A stretch of DNA of 15,042 bases from positions 1 through 15,042 of the forward strand of contig CAKVCP010000051.1 in NCBI GenBank assembly GCA_934725735.1, read 5' to 3'. The notes beneath the pieces were generated by a model. That model did not search any database, had not been told where the DNA came from, and saw only the letters and a program-made list of their open reading frames with translations. This stretch comes from an uncultured Thermoguttaceae bacterium (GTDB lineage Bacteria; Planctomycetota; Planctomycetia; Pirellulales; Thermoguttaceae). Position numbers and translations under genes: made by a program. Positions 1 through 6,855 of this stretch are shown piece after piece. The first letter of the stretch is position 1; every line of letters starts with the position of its first letter.

Positions 1-7
1 GTTTATT

Positions 8-940
8 ATGGATCGTAGGACGTTTCTTCTTTCTAGCTTAGCCGTTCCGCTGGCGTTCGACGCAACCCAATCTAACGATTGCTTTGCGAAAGATCCAAAG
101 AAGACTTTGAATTTTTCACAAAACTCGGACGATCCCAAGGCGACGCTTTGGCAACTCTCCAACGACGCCGGTTCTCAGATGATGGGGTATGTTCTGAAGA
201 CCCGCGAGGGACATACGATCGTCTTTGACGGCGGTTGGGCTCACAATGCGGACGAGCTTCTTGAACTTATTAACGGCGAATGCGGCGGTAAGGTCGACGC
301 TTGGTTTTTGACGCACGCGCATAGCGATCACTGCAACGCGCTCGTGGAAATTTTGACCAATCGTCCTGATTCGGTGAAAATTCAGAATCTCTACTATAAC
401 TTCCCTCCTCAAGATTGGATCAATGAAAACGAAAGCTATTGCAAGGAAGAAACCGACGCGATTTTTGCAGGGCTCGCCAAGTTCCCAACCGCTCAAAAGC
501 CCGCGCCGAATCAGGTCTTTGAATTTGGCTCGCTTCGTATAGAATGTTTAAACGATTTTGACCTGTCGATCAAAAACAACGCGATCAATAATTCGTCGAT
601 AACTTATCGTTTGGACGTCGGCGACAAGTCGATTTTGATCCTTGGCGATCTTGGATACGAAGGCGGCGATCGTCTTTTGAAGGCTCAGGGAGACAAGTTG
701 TCGTGCGATTTTTGCCAAATGGCGCATCATGGCCAACAAGGCGTGCGTCGCAGCTTTTATGAAGCGGTTAAGCCGACGTATACGCTCTGGCCGACTCCCG
801 ATTGGCTTTGGCGCAACGACGCGGGGGGAGGGGATGGAACCGGTCCTTTCAAAACGTGCGACACGCGTTGTTGGGCGGCGGAACTCAGCGTAAAGGATTA
901 TTTTGTTTCGAAAGACGGTCTTATAAAATTGACCTTCTGA
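8..940 (+). CDS. Tat-type exported MBL-fold metallo-hydrolase
   Basis: Predicted metallo-beta-lactamase-fold hydrolase of 310 aa, probably exported. The N-terminus carries twin arginines at residues 3-4 in an RRTFLL context followed by a short hydrophobic stretch, which fits a Tat signal or Tat-lipoprotein-free anchor. The metal-binding motif HAHSDH is at residues 103-108, a second metal-ligand candidate is D214 in ILGDLG, and AHHG is at 239-242. This HxHxDH, GD and AHHG pattern resembles the MBL domain of ComEC-type and related proteins rather than glyoxalase II or class B beta-lactamases. The substrate cannot be told from sequence; hydrolysis of a phosphodiester or ester is a family-level guess. 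Only seven bases precede the ATG, so the ribosome binding site and any upstream operon partner lie outside the window. The next gene starts 137 bp downstream behind its own strong Shine-Dalgarno. Confidence 0.85.
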   Translation: MDRRTFLLSSLAVPLAFDATQSNDCFAKDPKKTLNFSQNSDDPKATLWQLSNDAGSQMMGYVLKTREGHTIVFDGGWAHNADELLELINGECGGKVDAWFLTHAHSDHCNALVEILTNRPDSVKIQNLYYNFPPQDWINENESYCKEETDAIFAGLAKFPTAQKPAPNQVFEFGSLRIECLNDFDLSIKNNAINNSSITYRLDVGDKSILILGDLGYEGGDRLLKAQGDKLSCDFCQMAHHGQQGVRRSFYEAVKPTYTLWPTPDWLWRNDAGGGDGTGPFKTCDTRCWAAELSVKDYFVSKDGLIKLTF

Positions 941-1062
941 GTTTATCGTAAAGATATTTTGCGAAACCACACGTCTTTGGCGTTGTTTTAATTCGGTAAG
1001 AAGACGAACGGCGCGCCTCGCTACGAAAACGCTTTGTATCGAGTCGCGCTCATTCATCCTTA

Positions 1063-1068
1063 AAGGAG
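1063..1068 (+). promoter_or_regulatory. Ribosome binding site of the Ser/Thr kinase
   Basis: AAGGAG lies 9 nt before GTG at 1078. This supports the GTG start over the in-frame ATG at 1108, which has only a weaker GAGG upstream. Confidence 0.7.
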
Positions 1069-1077
1069 AGAGACAAC

Positions 1078-2883
1078 GTGACGACGGTCGGGCACAACGA
1101 GGTAACAATGGACGATCGCACCGATTTATGCGGGAAGACGCTAGGCGATTATCAAATTCTGAAACGAATTGGAGGCGGGGCGACGTCCGACGTTTTTCTT
1201 GCTCGTCAAATTTCGTTGGGACGACACGTCGCGTTGAAAATCCTCAAAGACGCGTTGGCCGAGGACGATAGTTACGTTCATCGATTTTTACATGAAGCGC
1301 GCGCAGCGGCCCAGTTGGAGCATCCCAACGTCGTCCGTATCTACGAAGTCGGCGAATTAAAGAGCCCAGCGACGTCGTCTTGGCGGAAATGGGGTAAGAA
1401 TCGTCGCGAAAGCGCGAAAAGCTATTGGTTTATTTCTCAAGAATTCATCTCCGGCGTAAGCCTAGCGCAATTTTTACGACGGAACGGCCCTGCGTCGATT
1501 CAACAGACCTTCACCGTCTTAGAGCAGGTCGCCGCCGCCTTGAAGTGCGCGTCGGACTTCAACCTGGTTCACCGCGACGTTAAGCCTGAGAATATTCTTG
1601 TCGACTCGGCTGGAATTATTCGCGTTGTCGATTTTGGACTTGCTCGCGCGATTGGCCCGACGGAGTCCACGATGACGGGAGCCTATGCGACGAGAACCGG
1701 AGTCGCGCTTGGAACGCCTCTCTATATGAGTCCCGAACAGGCGCGAGGACAGGCGGTCGACGCGCGTAGCGACGTCTATTCGCTCGGCGTTACGGCGTAT
1801 CAGCTCTTGACGGGGAGGGCTCCGTTCAACGGCGCTACGCCTCTTGCCGTCGCTTTGAAACATCTTAATGAACGTCCCGTTCCCGTTCGCGAACTTCGAC
1901 CTGAGGTTCCCAAAGGTCTTGGGAACTTGGTGATGCGGATGTTGGAGAAGGACGCCGCCAATAGACCGGCGTCTCTCTCCGAATTAATCAACGACATTCG
2001 CGCGGCGCGTCGAGAGGCTCTGAACGCTTTTTCTCCTTCTGAATCGTCTTTGAAGGAAGCGGTTTTGGACGAGGAGAGCGGCGTTTCAACATTCTTTTCG
2101 ACGGACGAAGAGCGTAAACGATATGATCGAGTTGCGACGACGACATTTTTGGCTCTTGATTGGCGCGCGACGTACGATCAACTTGAATCTGTTAAGCGCG
2201 ATGGAGTCGTCTTTTGGAATCGACGGCGCGTCGCTTTCTTTTCCGTCTTACTTGTCGTCTCTTTTCTTGCAGGCGGTTTGTTGCATTTCCTTAACAATAA
2301 ACGGCTTTCGTGCGCGCCTCCTGAACCGCCTTTATGCGTAGAACGTTTTCGTACCGTTGAAGAACAGTATGTGTTCGCGCTACAAACGGGCGCAGTCGAC
2401 GCGTGGAAGAGCGTTTACGAGTATTTTCCGGGGTTAGATTACTGGGAAGTTCGCGCGAAGCGACAACTGGCTCTTATCTATGTTTCGGAAAATGACGTCG
2501 AATCTGCCGGACGTCTCTTTCAGGAATTAGTAGGACGAACTAAATCGGATACAGCCGTCGAAAAGTTCGCGCTCGCCGGACGATCGTGGCTGGAAGCTCA
2601 GCAGGGAAATTATAGCGCGGCGGTATCGCTCCTCTCCGAACTTAGCGCGACGCCTAACCTCGACCATATGACTCAATATCTGGTCGCCAAAACGCGCGGG
2701 ATTGTTCAAAAGAGGTATGAAATTGATTTCACGTCCGCGCCCGTCGACGACGTCCAACAGTACGAGATTTCCACGCCGTACCGCCCCCAATCTTCTCGCG
2801 CGAATGGAAACGAGAATGGGATGCGTTTTCGCGGGGGACGTCCAAATGAGCAAGCTGAAGGTCGTTCCGCCAAGACGCCTTGA
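1078..2883 (+). CDS. Membrane-anchored Ser/Thr protein kinase (PknB-like) with helical C-terminal domain
   Basis: Eukaryotic-like (Hanks-type) kinase, 601 aa, with all core motifs present: glycine loop from G32, ATP-binding K54, catalytic HRD with D167 followed by KPEN, DFG with D185, and a GTPLYMSPEQ activation/P+1 segment. It should therefore be catalytically active. Residues about 94-115 form a basic Ser/Arg/Lys-rich insertion between the strands preceding the hinge. A single hydrophobic segment at about 385-405 follows an RRR stretch, so the kinase domain should be cytoplasmic and residues about 410-550 outside. That outer part is alpha-helical and TPR-like by eye and could sense a ligand or partner. 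The last 40 residues are polar and low complexity. It starts with GTG behind AAGGAG. The kinase's target is unknown; nothing adjacent looks like a cognate phosphatase of the PP2C family. Confidence 0.93.
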   Translation: MTTVGHNEVTMDDRTDLCGKTLGDYQILKRIGGGATSDVFLARQISLGRHVALKILKDALAEDDSYVHRFLHEARAAAQLEHPNVVRIYEVGELKSPATSSWRKWGKNRRESAKSYWFISQEFISGVSLAQFLRRNGPASIQQTFTVLEQVAAALKCASDFNLVHRDVKPENILVDSAGIIRVVDFGLARAIGPTESTMTGAYATRTGVALGTPLYMSPEQARGQAVDARSDVYSLGVTAYQLLTGRAPFNGATPLAVALKHLNERPVPVRELRPEVPKGLGNLVMRMLEKDAANRPASLSELINDIRAARREALNAFSPSESSLKEAVLDEESGVSTFFSTDEERKRYDRVATTTFLALDWRATYDQLESVKRDGVVFWNRRRVAFFSVLLVVSFLAGGLLHFLNNKRLSCAPPEPPLCVERFRTVEEQYVFALQTGAVDAWKSVYEYFPGLDYWEVRAKRQLALIYVSENDVESAGRLFQELVGRTKSDTAVEKFALAGRSWLEAQQGNYSAAVSLLSELSATPNLDHMTQYLVAKTRGIVQKRYEIDFTSAPVDDVQQYEISTPYRPQSSRANGNENGMRFRGGRPNEQAEGRSAKTP

Positions 2884-2906
2884 CGTCTCCCTGCGGATAT
2901 GCGCCC

Positions 2907-2934
2907 TTGCGGACAACTCTCTTTATGATAGAAT
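2907..2934 (+). promoter_or_regulatory. Candidate sigma70-type promoter for rnhA
   Basis: TTGCGG (2907-2912) and TAGAAT (2929-2934) are spaced by 16 bp in the 136 bp gap between the kinase and rnhA. The -10 matches the consensus at 5 of 6 positions, the -35 only at 3 of 6. An imperfect hairpin, TCGTCGA (2962-2968) with TCGACGA (2981-2987), lies between this element and the rnhA start. Weak, by eye only. Confidence 0.25.
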
Positions 2935-3019
2935 TAAAATTCCCCTCTATTTGAAATTTAGTCGTCGAGGCGTGTTTGCGTCGACGATAAACGCCAATTG
3001 TTAGAAGTGACTGATCCAT

Positions 3020-3478
3020 ATGAATGAGGAACCGGAGACAATCTTGTATACAGACGGGGCGTGCAGCGGCAATCCCGGCCCAGGCGGTTGGGCTTTTGTG
3101 CTGTATCATGCGCCTTCAGGGAAGAGATTGGAACGTTCGGGGGGAGAACCTCAAACGACGAATAACCGGATGGAACTGCTTGCCGTGGTTGAAGGGCTCT
3201 CGGCTTTAAAACGCCCGACGACGATACGGCTTGTGAGCGACAGCACGTATGTGCTTAACGGTCTGTCCAAATGGATGAGTTCATGGAAAGCAAACGGTTG
3301 GCGTAGAAAAGAGAAGGGACGTTGGGCCGAGGTAAAGAATCTTGATTTATGGCAAAAACTAGATGAGCTCGTCTCGCTCCATGAAGTAGAGTTTGACTGG
3401 ATTAAAGGACATGCAGGTCATAAAGAAAACGAGAGGTGCGATGAACTCGCAGTTGCGGAATGGCGTAAATTGAAATGA
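3020..3478 (+). CDS. rnhA: Ribonuclease HI
   Basis: Ribonuclease HI degrades the RNA strand of RNA-DNA hybrids (R-loops, Okazaki primers) in the cytoplasm. At 152 aa it has the usual length of bacterial RNase HI. The four carboxylates of the active site are visible: D12 in TDGACSGNPGPGG, E52 in NNRMELLA, D74 in VSDSTYV and D141 in NERCDELA. The loop histidine H131 in GHAGHKENE matches the general base/product-release His of E. coli RNase HI. The basic handle region (residues 84-101, KWMSSWKANGWRRKEKGR) is present, as in E. coli-type enzymes. The Shine-Dalgarno is weak (AGAAG at 3003-3007, about 12 nt upstream), but the start fits the conserved N-terminus. Its neighbours do not suggest a dedicated pathway. 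Confidence 0.96.
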   Translation: MNEEPETILYTDGACSGNPGPGGWAFVLYHAPSGKRLERSGGEPQTTNNRMELLAVVEGLSALKRPTTIRLVSDSTYVLNGLSKWMSSWKANGWRRKEKGRWAEVKNLDLWQKLDELVSLHEVEFDWIKGHAGHKENERCDELAVAEWRKLK

Positions 3479-3500
3479 CGTTGTTCCTTAACGCTTCAAG

Positions 3501-3517
3501 CTTCTTCTTCTTCTTCT
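3501..3517 (+). repeat. Short CTT trinucleotide repeat
   Basis: Five and two-thirds copies of CTT lie in the 71 bp gap between rnhA and the next gene, 33 nt before its ATG. The tract is short and intergenic. A change in copy number could only alter spacing or RNA structure, not reading frame. Confidence 0.8.
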
Positions 3518-3549
3518 GATGACGCATCATTTCTGGAAGTAGAGTTAAA

Positions 3550-4398
3550 ATGTCGGAATTTTTGGATACGGCGGTAAGAGCTGCGCATGAGGCGGGCGCC
3601 ATATTAATGGAAAAGTTAGGAAAAGTAGGGTTCCGCGAAAAGAGTCGCGCGGATCTTGTCACGGAAGCGGACGTCTTAGCGCAGCGCGCGATCGAAGAAG
3701 TCGTGTTAGATTCTTTCCCATGCCATTGTTTTTTGGGCGAGGAGTCTCAGGGGAAAACTCCCTCCTTTGGGGACGCTTTCGCTTCAAATGTTCCCGCAGG
3801 ACAGATGCTTCGCGAAAGTCAGTGTGGAAGCGCCGCTCCAGTAGACAAGCCTTACACGTGGATTGTCGACCCTCTCGACGGAACGACGAATTTCGTGCAT
3901 CGCGTTCCTTTCTTCTGCACGTCGATCGCCTTGGCGCGCGGTAACGATATCATTTGCGCCGCGATTTACAATCCGAATACCAACGAGTTATACACGGCGG
4001 AGAAGGGATGCGGCGCGTATCTTAACGGCGCGAAAATTACGACGAGTTCCGTAGATGATCCCGCGCATGCGCTCGTCGCGATTTCCTACGAGACCGAAGC
4101 GCGTTCCGATTCTCCCGACACGCTTGCTTTCCAGCGCTGCGTGACCGTTTGCCAAGCTCTGCGTCGTACTGGTTCGACCGCGTTAAATCTTGCGTACGTC
4201 GCGTCCGGGCGTTTTGAAGGAATGTCGTGTCAATCGGCGCACCCTTGGGACGTTGCGGCGGGCGTCCTGATTTTGCAGGAAGCGGGCGGCGTCGCGACGA
4301 ATACCAACGGCAAACCCTTTGACTTGGCGAATCAACCGCTCCTTGCGACCGCGAACTCCGCGCTACAGAATCATTTCCTGAAGGTTTTAAATCCGTAG
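3550..4398 (+). CDS. Inositol monophosphatase family protein (SuhB-like)
   Basis: Predicted Mg2+-dependent, Li+-sensitive sugar/cyclitol-phosphate phosphatase of the IMPase superfamily, 282 aa, cytoplasmic. The metal-site residues are all present: E64-E65 in GEES, D107 and D110 in WIVDPLDGTTNF, and D234 in WDVAAG. The motif spelling DPLDGTTNFVH and the C-terminal WDVAAGVLILQEAGG are those of the SuhB/inositol-1-phosphatase group rather than HisN or CysQ. Residues about 68-100 form an insertion of roughly 20-25 residues between the first and second metal motifs, which are normally only about 18-20 residues apart. The true substrate could be inositol phosphate, fructose-1,6-bisphosphate or another phosphomonoester. 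GGAAG at 3535-3539 is a plausible ribosome site. It lies 71 bp after rnhA and ends at a strong bidirectional terminator. Confidence 0.92.
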   Translation: MSEFLDTAVRAAHEAGAILMEKLGKVGFREKSRADLVTEADVLAQRAIEEVVLDSFPCHCFLGEESQGKTPSFGDAFASNVPAGQMLRESQCGSAAPVDKPYTWIVDPLDGTTNFVHRVPFFCTSIALARGNDIICAAIYNPNTNELYTAEKGCGAYLNGAKITTSSVDDPAHALVAISYETEARSDSPDTLAFQRCVTVCQALRRTGSTALNLAYVASGRFEGMSCQSAHPWDVAAGVLILQEAGGVATNTNGKPFDLANQPLLATANSALQNHFLKVLNP

Positions 4399-4413
4399 CC
4401 TTTCTCTTTGAGG

Positions 4414-4456
4414 TAAAAAAGGGTGCGATCTTTCGCCGATCACACCCTTTTTTTAT
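4414..4456. terminator. Bidirectional intrinsic terminator
   Basis: AAAAAGGGTGCGATC pairs with GATCACACCCTTTTT around a 7-nt loop (TTTCGCC, 4431-4437), with a single C/A mismatch. It is preceded by A6 (4415-4420) and followed by T7 (4448-4454), so it reads as a rho-independent terminator on both strands. It sits between convergent genes, 16 bp after the plus-strand phosphatase stop and 22 bp after the end of the minus-strand oxidoreductase. Confidence 0.9.
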
Positions 4457-4478
4457 TGGAACAACGCTTTTATTGTTC

Positions 4479-5705
4479 TTACCACATCTTGAATTCCGGG
4501 ATGCGGAGGGTTTCGCCGTCTTTGAGAGCCGAGGTGTGCGCGACAATACCGGGCACCGTCGTATTAAGCGCGACCGCCACGTTCACGATCGGATGACGGT
4601 CTTTCAGGATCGACTCAATAAAGTTCGAGCCTAGGTAACCGTGGGAGCCTCCGTGAGAACCAGGGGTGACCGTCGGGGGCAACGCCGGTTTGCGAAGATC
4701 GCCCAATTTGGAGACGATGTTGTTCACCTCTTCGTTGCGTCCGGCGTAGCCGCCGTTGAAGGCGCCAAGTTCGCCGCGCATACGCCCGGTTTCGCCGCCC
4801 CAGCCCCAAGAGTCCCAGCTCACGACCATTCGCGCGGCGCCTCCCTCAGAGGTCGTGAAAAGCGCCGTTTCCGTTCCAAAGTAATTGTTGTAAGGGTTTT
4901 GTCCAGGCTGATATTCCTCTTCTTTGCTCACATGACCAACGCAGGAAACGGACGTGAAACTATTGCCCGTGACGCAGGTATAGTAGGCGTTGGAATGAGT
5001 CGGATACCATTGAGGCGGGAGCCCTCTACGCCAGTTCTTATACCCCTCGAGGACGCCGACGCCGAAGTGAAAATACTCGCCTTCGGTATAAATCATTTGT
5101 CCAAATCCGCCGGCTTTGTAGATCTTACGCGCCTGATAGACGTCGTCGTGGAACGCGCTCGTCTCAAACATTCCGTAGTAGAGGCCGGTTTCTTTAACCG
5201 TTTCGTACAGACGGTAAGCGTCTTCAACGTCTCCAAAAATTGCCGGAACGGCGGAAGCGACGTGCTTTCCATGCTTTAACGCAAGGCACGCGAGATCGGC
5301 ATGGCTCGGCGCGTCCGTCGCGATAAACACCGCTTCGATAGAGTCGTCTTTGATCATCTCTTCCAACGATTCGTACGTTTTCTCACAACGACACGCTTTG
5401 GCAAGTCCCGCGCAACGGTCCGGAAACAAATCGGTTACGGCGACCACTTCGGCGTTAGGATGATCTTGCAGCCCAAATTGCGCGCCGAATTGGCATAAAC
5501 CGTATCCCGCGATACCGATACGAAGCTTTCTATCAGTGAACGGCTCCCATTTAGCGTTAGGATCGATCGCCGTGTCGGTTTCGTCAAACCCTTGAATTTT
5601 CGGTTTATCTTGCCCCTTTACAGAAGACGGTAAAGCGGAGGCTAGAGCGACTCCGACGGCGCTGTTGACGAGAAAAGAACGACGAGACATGGAAAAGTCG
5701 CGCAT
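4479..5705 (-). CDS. Tat-exported Gfo/Idh/MocA-family protein lacking the EKP motif
   Basis: Gfo/Idh/MocA oxidoreductase-like protein, 408 aa. It has a clear Tat signal, SRRSFLVNS at residues 7-15, followed by a hydrophobic stretch to about 25, so it should be exported folded. The Rossmann nucleotide-binding loop GIAGYG is at 64-69, with an aspartate at the end of the second strand (TD, 91-92). The position that normally reads Glu-Lys-Pro after GKHV is instead SAVPA at 151-155, so the usual catalytic lysine is missing. This resembles the GH109-like branch, where the corresponding segment usually reads EVPA and NAD+-dependent glycosidase chemistry is known, but here the Glu is Ser-Ala. The first ATG is favoured because GAGGT lies 6 nt upstream, while the Met at residue 6 has no ribosome site. 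It is convergent with the SuhB-like gene and divergent from the HisN-like gene. Confidence 0.88.
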   Translation of the reverse strand: MRDFSMSRRSFLVNSAVGVALASALPSSVKGQDKPKIQGFDETDTAIDPNAKWEPFTDRKLRIGIAGYGLCQFGAQFGLQDHPNAEVVAVTDLFPDRCAGLAKACRCEKTYESLEEMIKDDSIEAVFIATDAPSHADLACLALKHGKHVASAVPAIFGDVEDAYRLYETVKETGLYYGMFETSAFHDDVYQARKIYKAGGFGQMIYTEGEYFHFGVGVLEGYKNWRRGLPPQWYPTHSNAYYTCVTGNSFTSVSCVGHVSKEEEYQPGQNPYNNYFGTETALFTTSEGGAARMVVSWDSWGWGGETGRMRGELGAFNGGYAGRNEEVNNIVSKLGDLRKPALPPTVTPGSHGGSHGYLGSNFIESILKDRHPIVNVAVALNTTVPGIVAHTSALKDGETLRIPEFKMW

Positions 5706-5896
5706 GAAGTTACCTCGAACAAAGAAGAGTGAATGATATAGCGGTCTAATAAAATTTTAGACGTCGCCAAGAATTATAGAAATGCAGAGCTTCATTTCAA
5801 TCTTGGCGTTTGATTATTTTGTGTTAAATTTTCGTATAGTCCTCATTTTAAGAGACTTAACCTATAATATCCTTTTAGCTCAAGGCTGGAATACCA
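5706..5896. other. Divergent intergenic region with two inverted repeats
   Basis: This 191 bp region must hold promoters for the minus-strand oxidoreductase and the plus-strand HisN-like gene. A perfect 6-bp palindrome arm pair, GTCTAA (5744-5749) and TTAGAC (5757-5762), has a 7-nt spacer. Directly beside it, CGCCAAGA (5765-5772) and TCTTGGCG (5801-5808) enclose GAAATG (5779-5784) and CATTTC (5793-5798), giving a 44-nt stem-loop. A consensus TATAAT lies at 5863-5868, with only a poor -35 (TCCTCA, 5840-5845). These could be operators, a structured 5' leader or a REP-like element. The pairings are seen directly; their role is inference. Confidence 0.55.
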
Positions 5897-6718
5897 ATGA
5901 AGAACCGTTTTGAATTTGCCGTAAACTTGGCGCGTCAAATGGGAAATTTGACCCTTGAATATTTCGATAGCGACTCCATGGACGTCGAGAAGAAGCAGGA
6001 TGGCACGCCGGTTACGAAGGCGGATCGCGGCGCCGAAGCGCTGGGGCGAAAATTGATTATGGAGGCCTTCCCGGACGATTCGATCCTGGGAGAAGAACTC
6101 GACGACAAGATCGGCTCCTCCGGTTGGCAATGGGTCATCGACCCGATTGACGGAACCAAGTCGTTTGTTCACGGCGTTCCGATTTATTCAAATCTCGTCG
6201 GCGTTCAAAAGATTGCGGCAGACGGCAAGCTTGAGCCTCAAATCGGCGTCATTTGGCTTCCGGCGTTGGGACGCGGGGTTTGCGGGGGAATGGGCCTCGG
6301 CGCATGGGAAATTTTTAACGACGAAAGAAAGAGGCGACCGGCGCGCGTCTCTTCGGTAAGTCGTTTAGAGGACGCGCTTTTTCTTACGACGGATTGCTAT
6401 GATTTTGATCTTGTCGGTCGGGAAGGGGCGTATGACGAGCTTGAAGAAAAATGCCGTTTAACGCGGACGTGGGGCGACGCTTACGGTTATTATCTTGTCG
6501 CGACAGGGCGCGCTGAAATTATGACGGATCCTTTCTTCGAACTTTGGGACGCCGCGCCGATGGTTCCGATTCTTCACGAGGCTGGCGGATTTTTTTGCAA
6601 TTGGCAGGGCGAGGAAACGATCGAAGGGCGCGAGGGCGTCGCGACCACTGGCGCTCTGCGTGAAAAAGTTACAGAAATCTTACGACGTTATCCGAAAACA
6701 AAGATTCCGAGACGTTGA
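5897..6718 (+). CDS. IMPase-superfamily phosphatase, HisN-like (possible histidinol-phosphate phosphatase)
   Basis: IMPase-superfamily Mg2+ phosphatase, 273 aa, cytoplasmic. Metal-site residues are E66-E67 in GEELD, D82 and D85 in WVIDPIDGTKSF, and D218 in LWDAAP. The Lys-Ser after DPIDGT, the RTWGDAYGYYLVATGRAE segment at 190-207 and WDAAP are typical of HisN-type histidinol-phosphate phosphatases of the IMPase family. The last step but one of histidine synthesis is therefore the best guess. No other his gene is nearby, however, and inositol-phosphate or another phosphomonoester substrate cannot be excluded. It is only distantly similar to the SuhB-like protein at 3550-4398 and lacks that protein's insertion. 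The ribosome site is modest (AAGG, 5882-5885). It is transcribed divergently from the Tat-exported Gfo/Idh/MocA gene. Confidence 0.88.
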   Translation: MKNRFEFAVNLARQMGNLTLEYFDSDSMDVEKKQDGTPVTKADRGAEALGRKLIMEAFPDDSILGEELDDKIGSSGWQWVIDPIDGTKSFVHGVPIYSNLVGVQKIAADGKLEPQIGVIWLPALGRGVCGGMGLGAWEIFNDERKRRPARVSSVSRLEDALFLTTDCYDFDLVGREGAYDELEEKCRLTRTWGDAYGYYLVATGRAEIMTDPFFELWDAAPMVPILHEAGGFFCNWQGEETIEGREGVATTGALREKVTEILRRYPKTKIPRR

Positions 6719-6770
6719 GAATTGAATTTGTTTCGGATAGAATATGGTAATATAAATTTTTCCGAGGGTA

Positions 6771-6799
6771 TTGAATTACGTACATAAATTAAATAAAAT
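6771..6799 (+). promoter_or_regulatory. Candidate sigma70-type promoter of the first tandem oxidoreductase
   Basis: TTGAAT (6771-6776) and TAAAAT (6794-6799) are separated by exactly 17 bp; they match the consensus at 4 and 5 of 6 positions. The element sits in an AT-rich stretch 56 bp before the ATG at 6856. A small hairpin, GTAAT (6825-6829) with ATTAC (6837-6841), lies in the putative leader just before the Shine-Dalgarno. Confidence 0.42.
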
Positions 6800-6842
6800 C
6801 GTGAGGAGAGGGGAAGCCCTTTTCGTAATCCTTCGTATTACT

Positions 6843-6847
6843 AGGAG
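6843..6847 (+). promoter_or_regulatory. Ribosome binding site that selects ATG 6856
   Basis: AGGAG lies 8 nt before the ATG at 6856 and only 5 nt before the in-frame TTG at 6853. Normal spacing favours the ATG, so the longer TTG-initiated reading by one codon is not preferred. Confidence 0.65.
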
Positions 6848-6855
6848 CCTAATTG

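Noticed and set aside
548..1108. 186-aa minus-strand open frame spanning the gap before the kinase
   Set aside because: It overlaps the MBL gene and the kinase start, is rich in Arg/Ser without motif, and has no ribosome site.
2702..3004. 100-aa plus-strand open frame overlapping the kinase 3' end, considered as a frameshifted kinase tail or small gene
   Set aside because: The kinase frame continues cleanly to its own stop, and this frame has no family features or Shine-Dalgarno.
3501..3517. CTT repeat as a phase-variation switch
   Set aside because: Fewer than six copies, outside any reading frame and not between obvious -35 and -10 elements; no basis for a switching claim.
4037..4546. 169-aa minus-strand open frame across the terminator
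   Set aside because: It crosses a bidirectional terminator and the end of two convergent genes, and its composition is that of a shadow frame.
5897..6718. Assigning the symbol hisN outright
   Set aside because: Motifs favour HisN, but no histidine-biosynthesis gene is adjacent and IMPase-family substrate assignment from sequence alone is unreliable.
6706..6737. Hairpin TCCGAGAC with GTTTCGGA overlapping the HisN-like stop codon, considered as a terminator
   Set aside because: Contains a G-U pair, has a 16-nt loop and no following T tract; weak compared with the hairpins listed.
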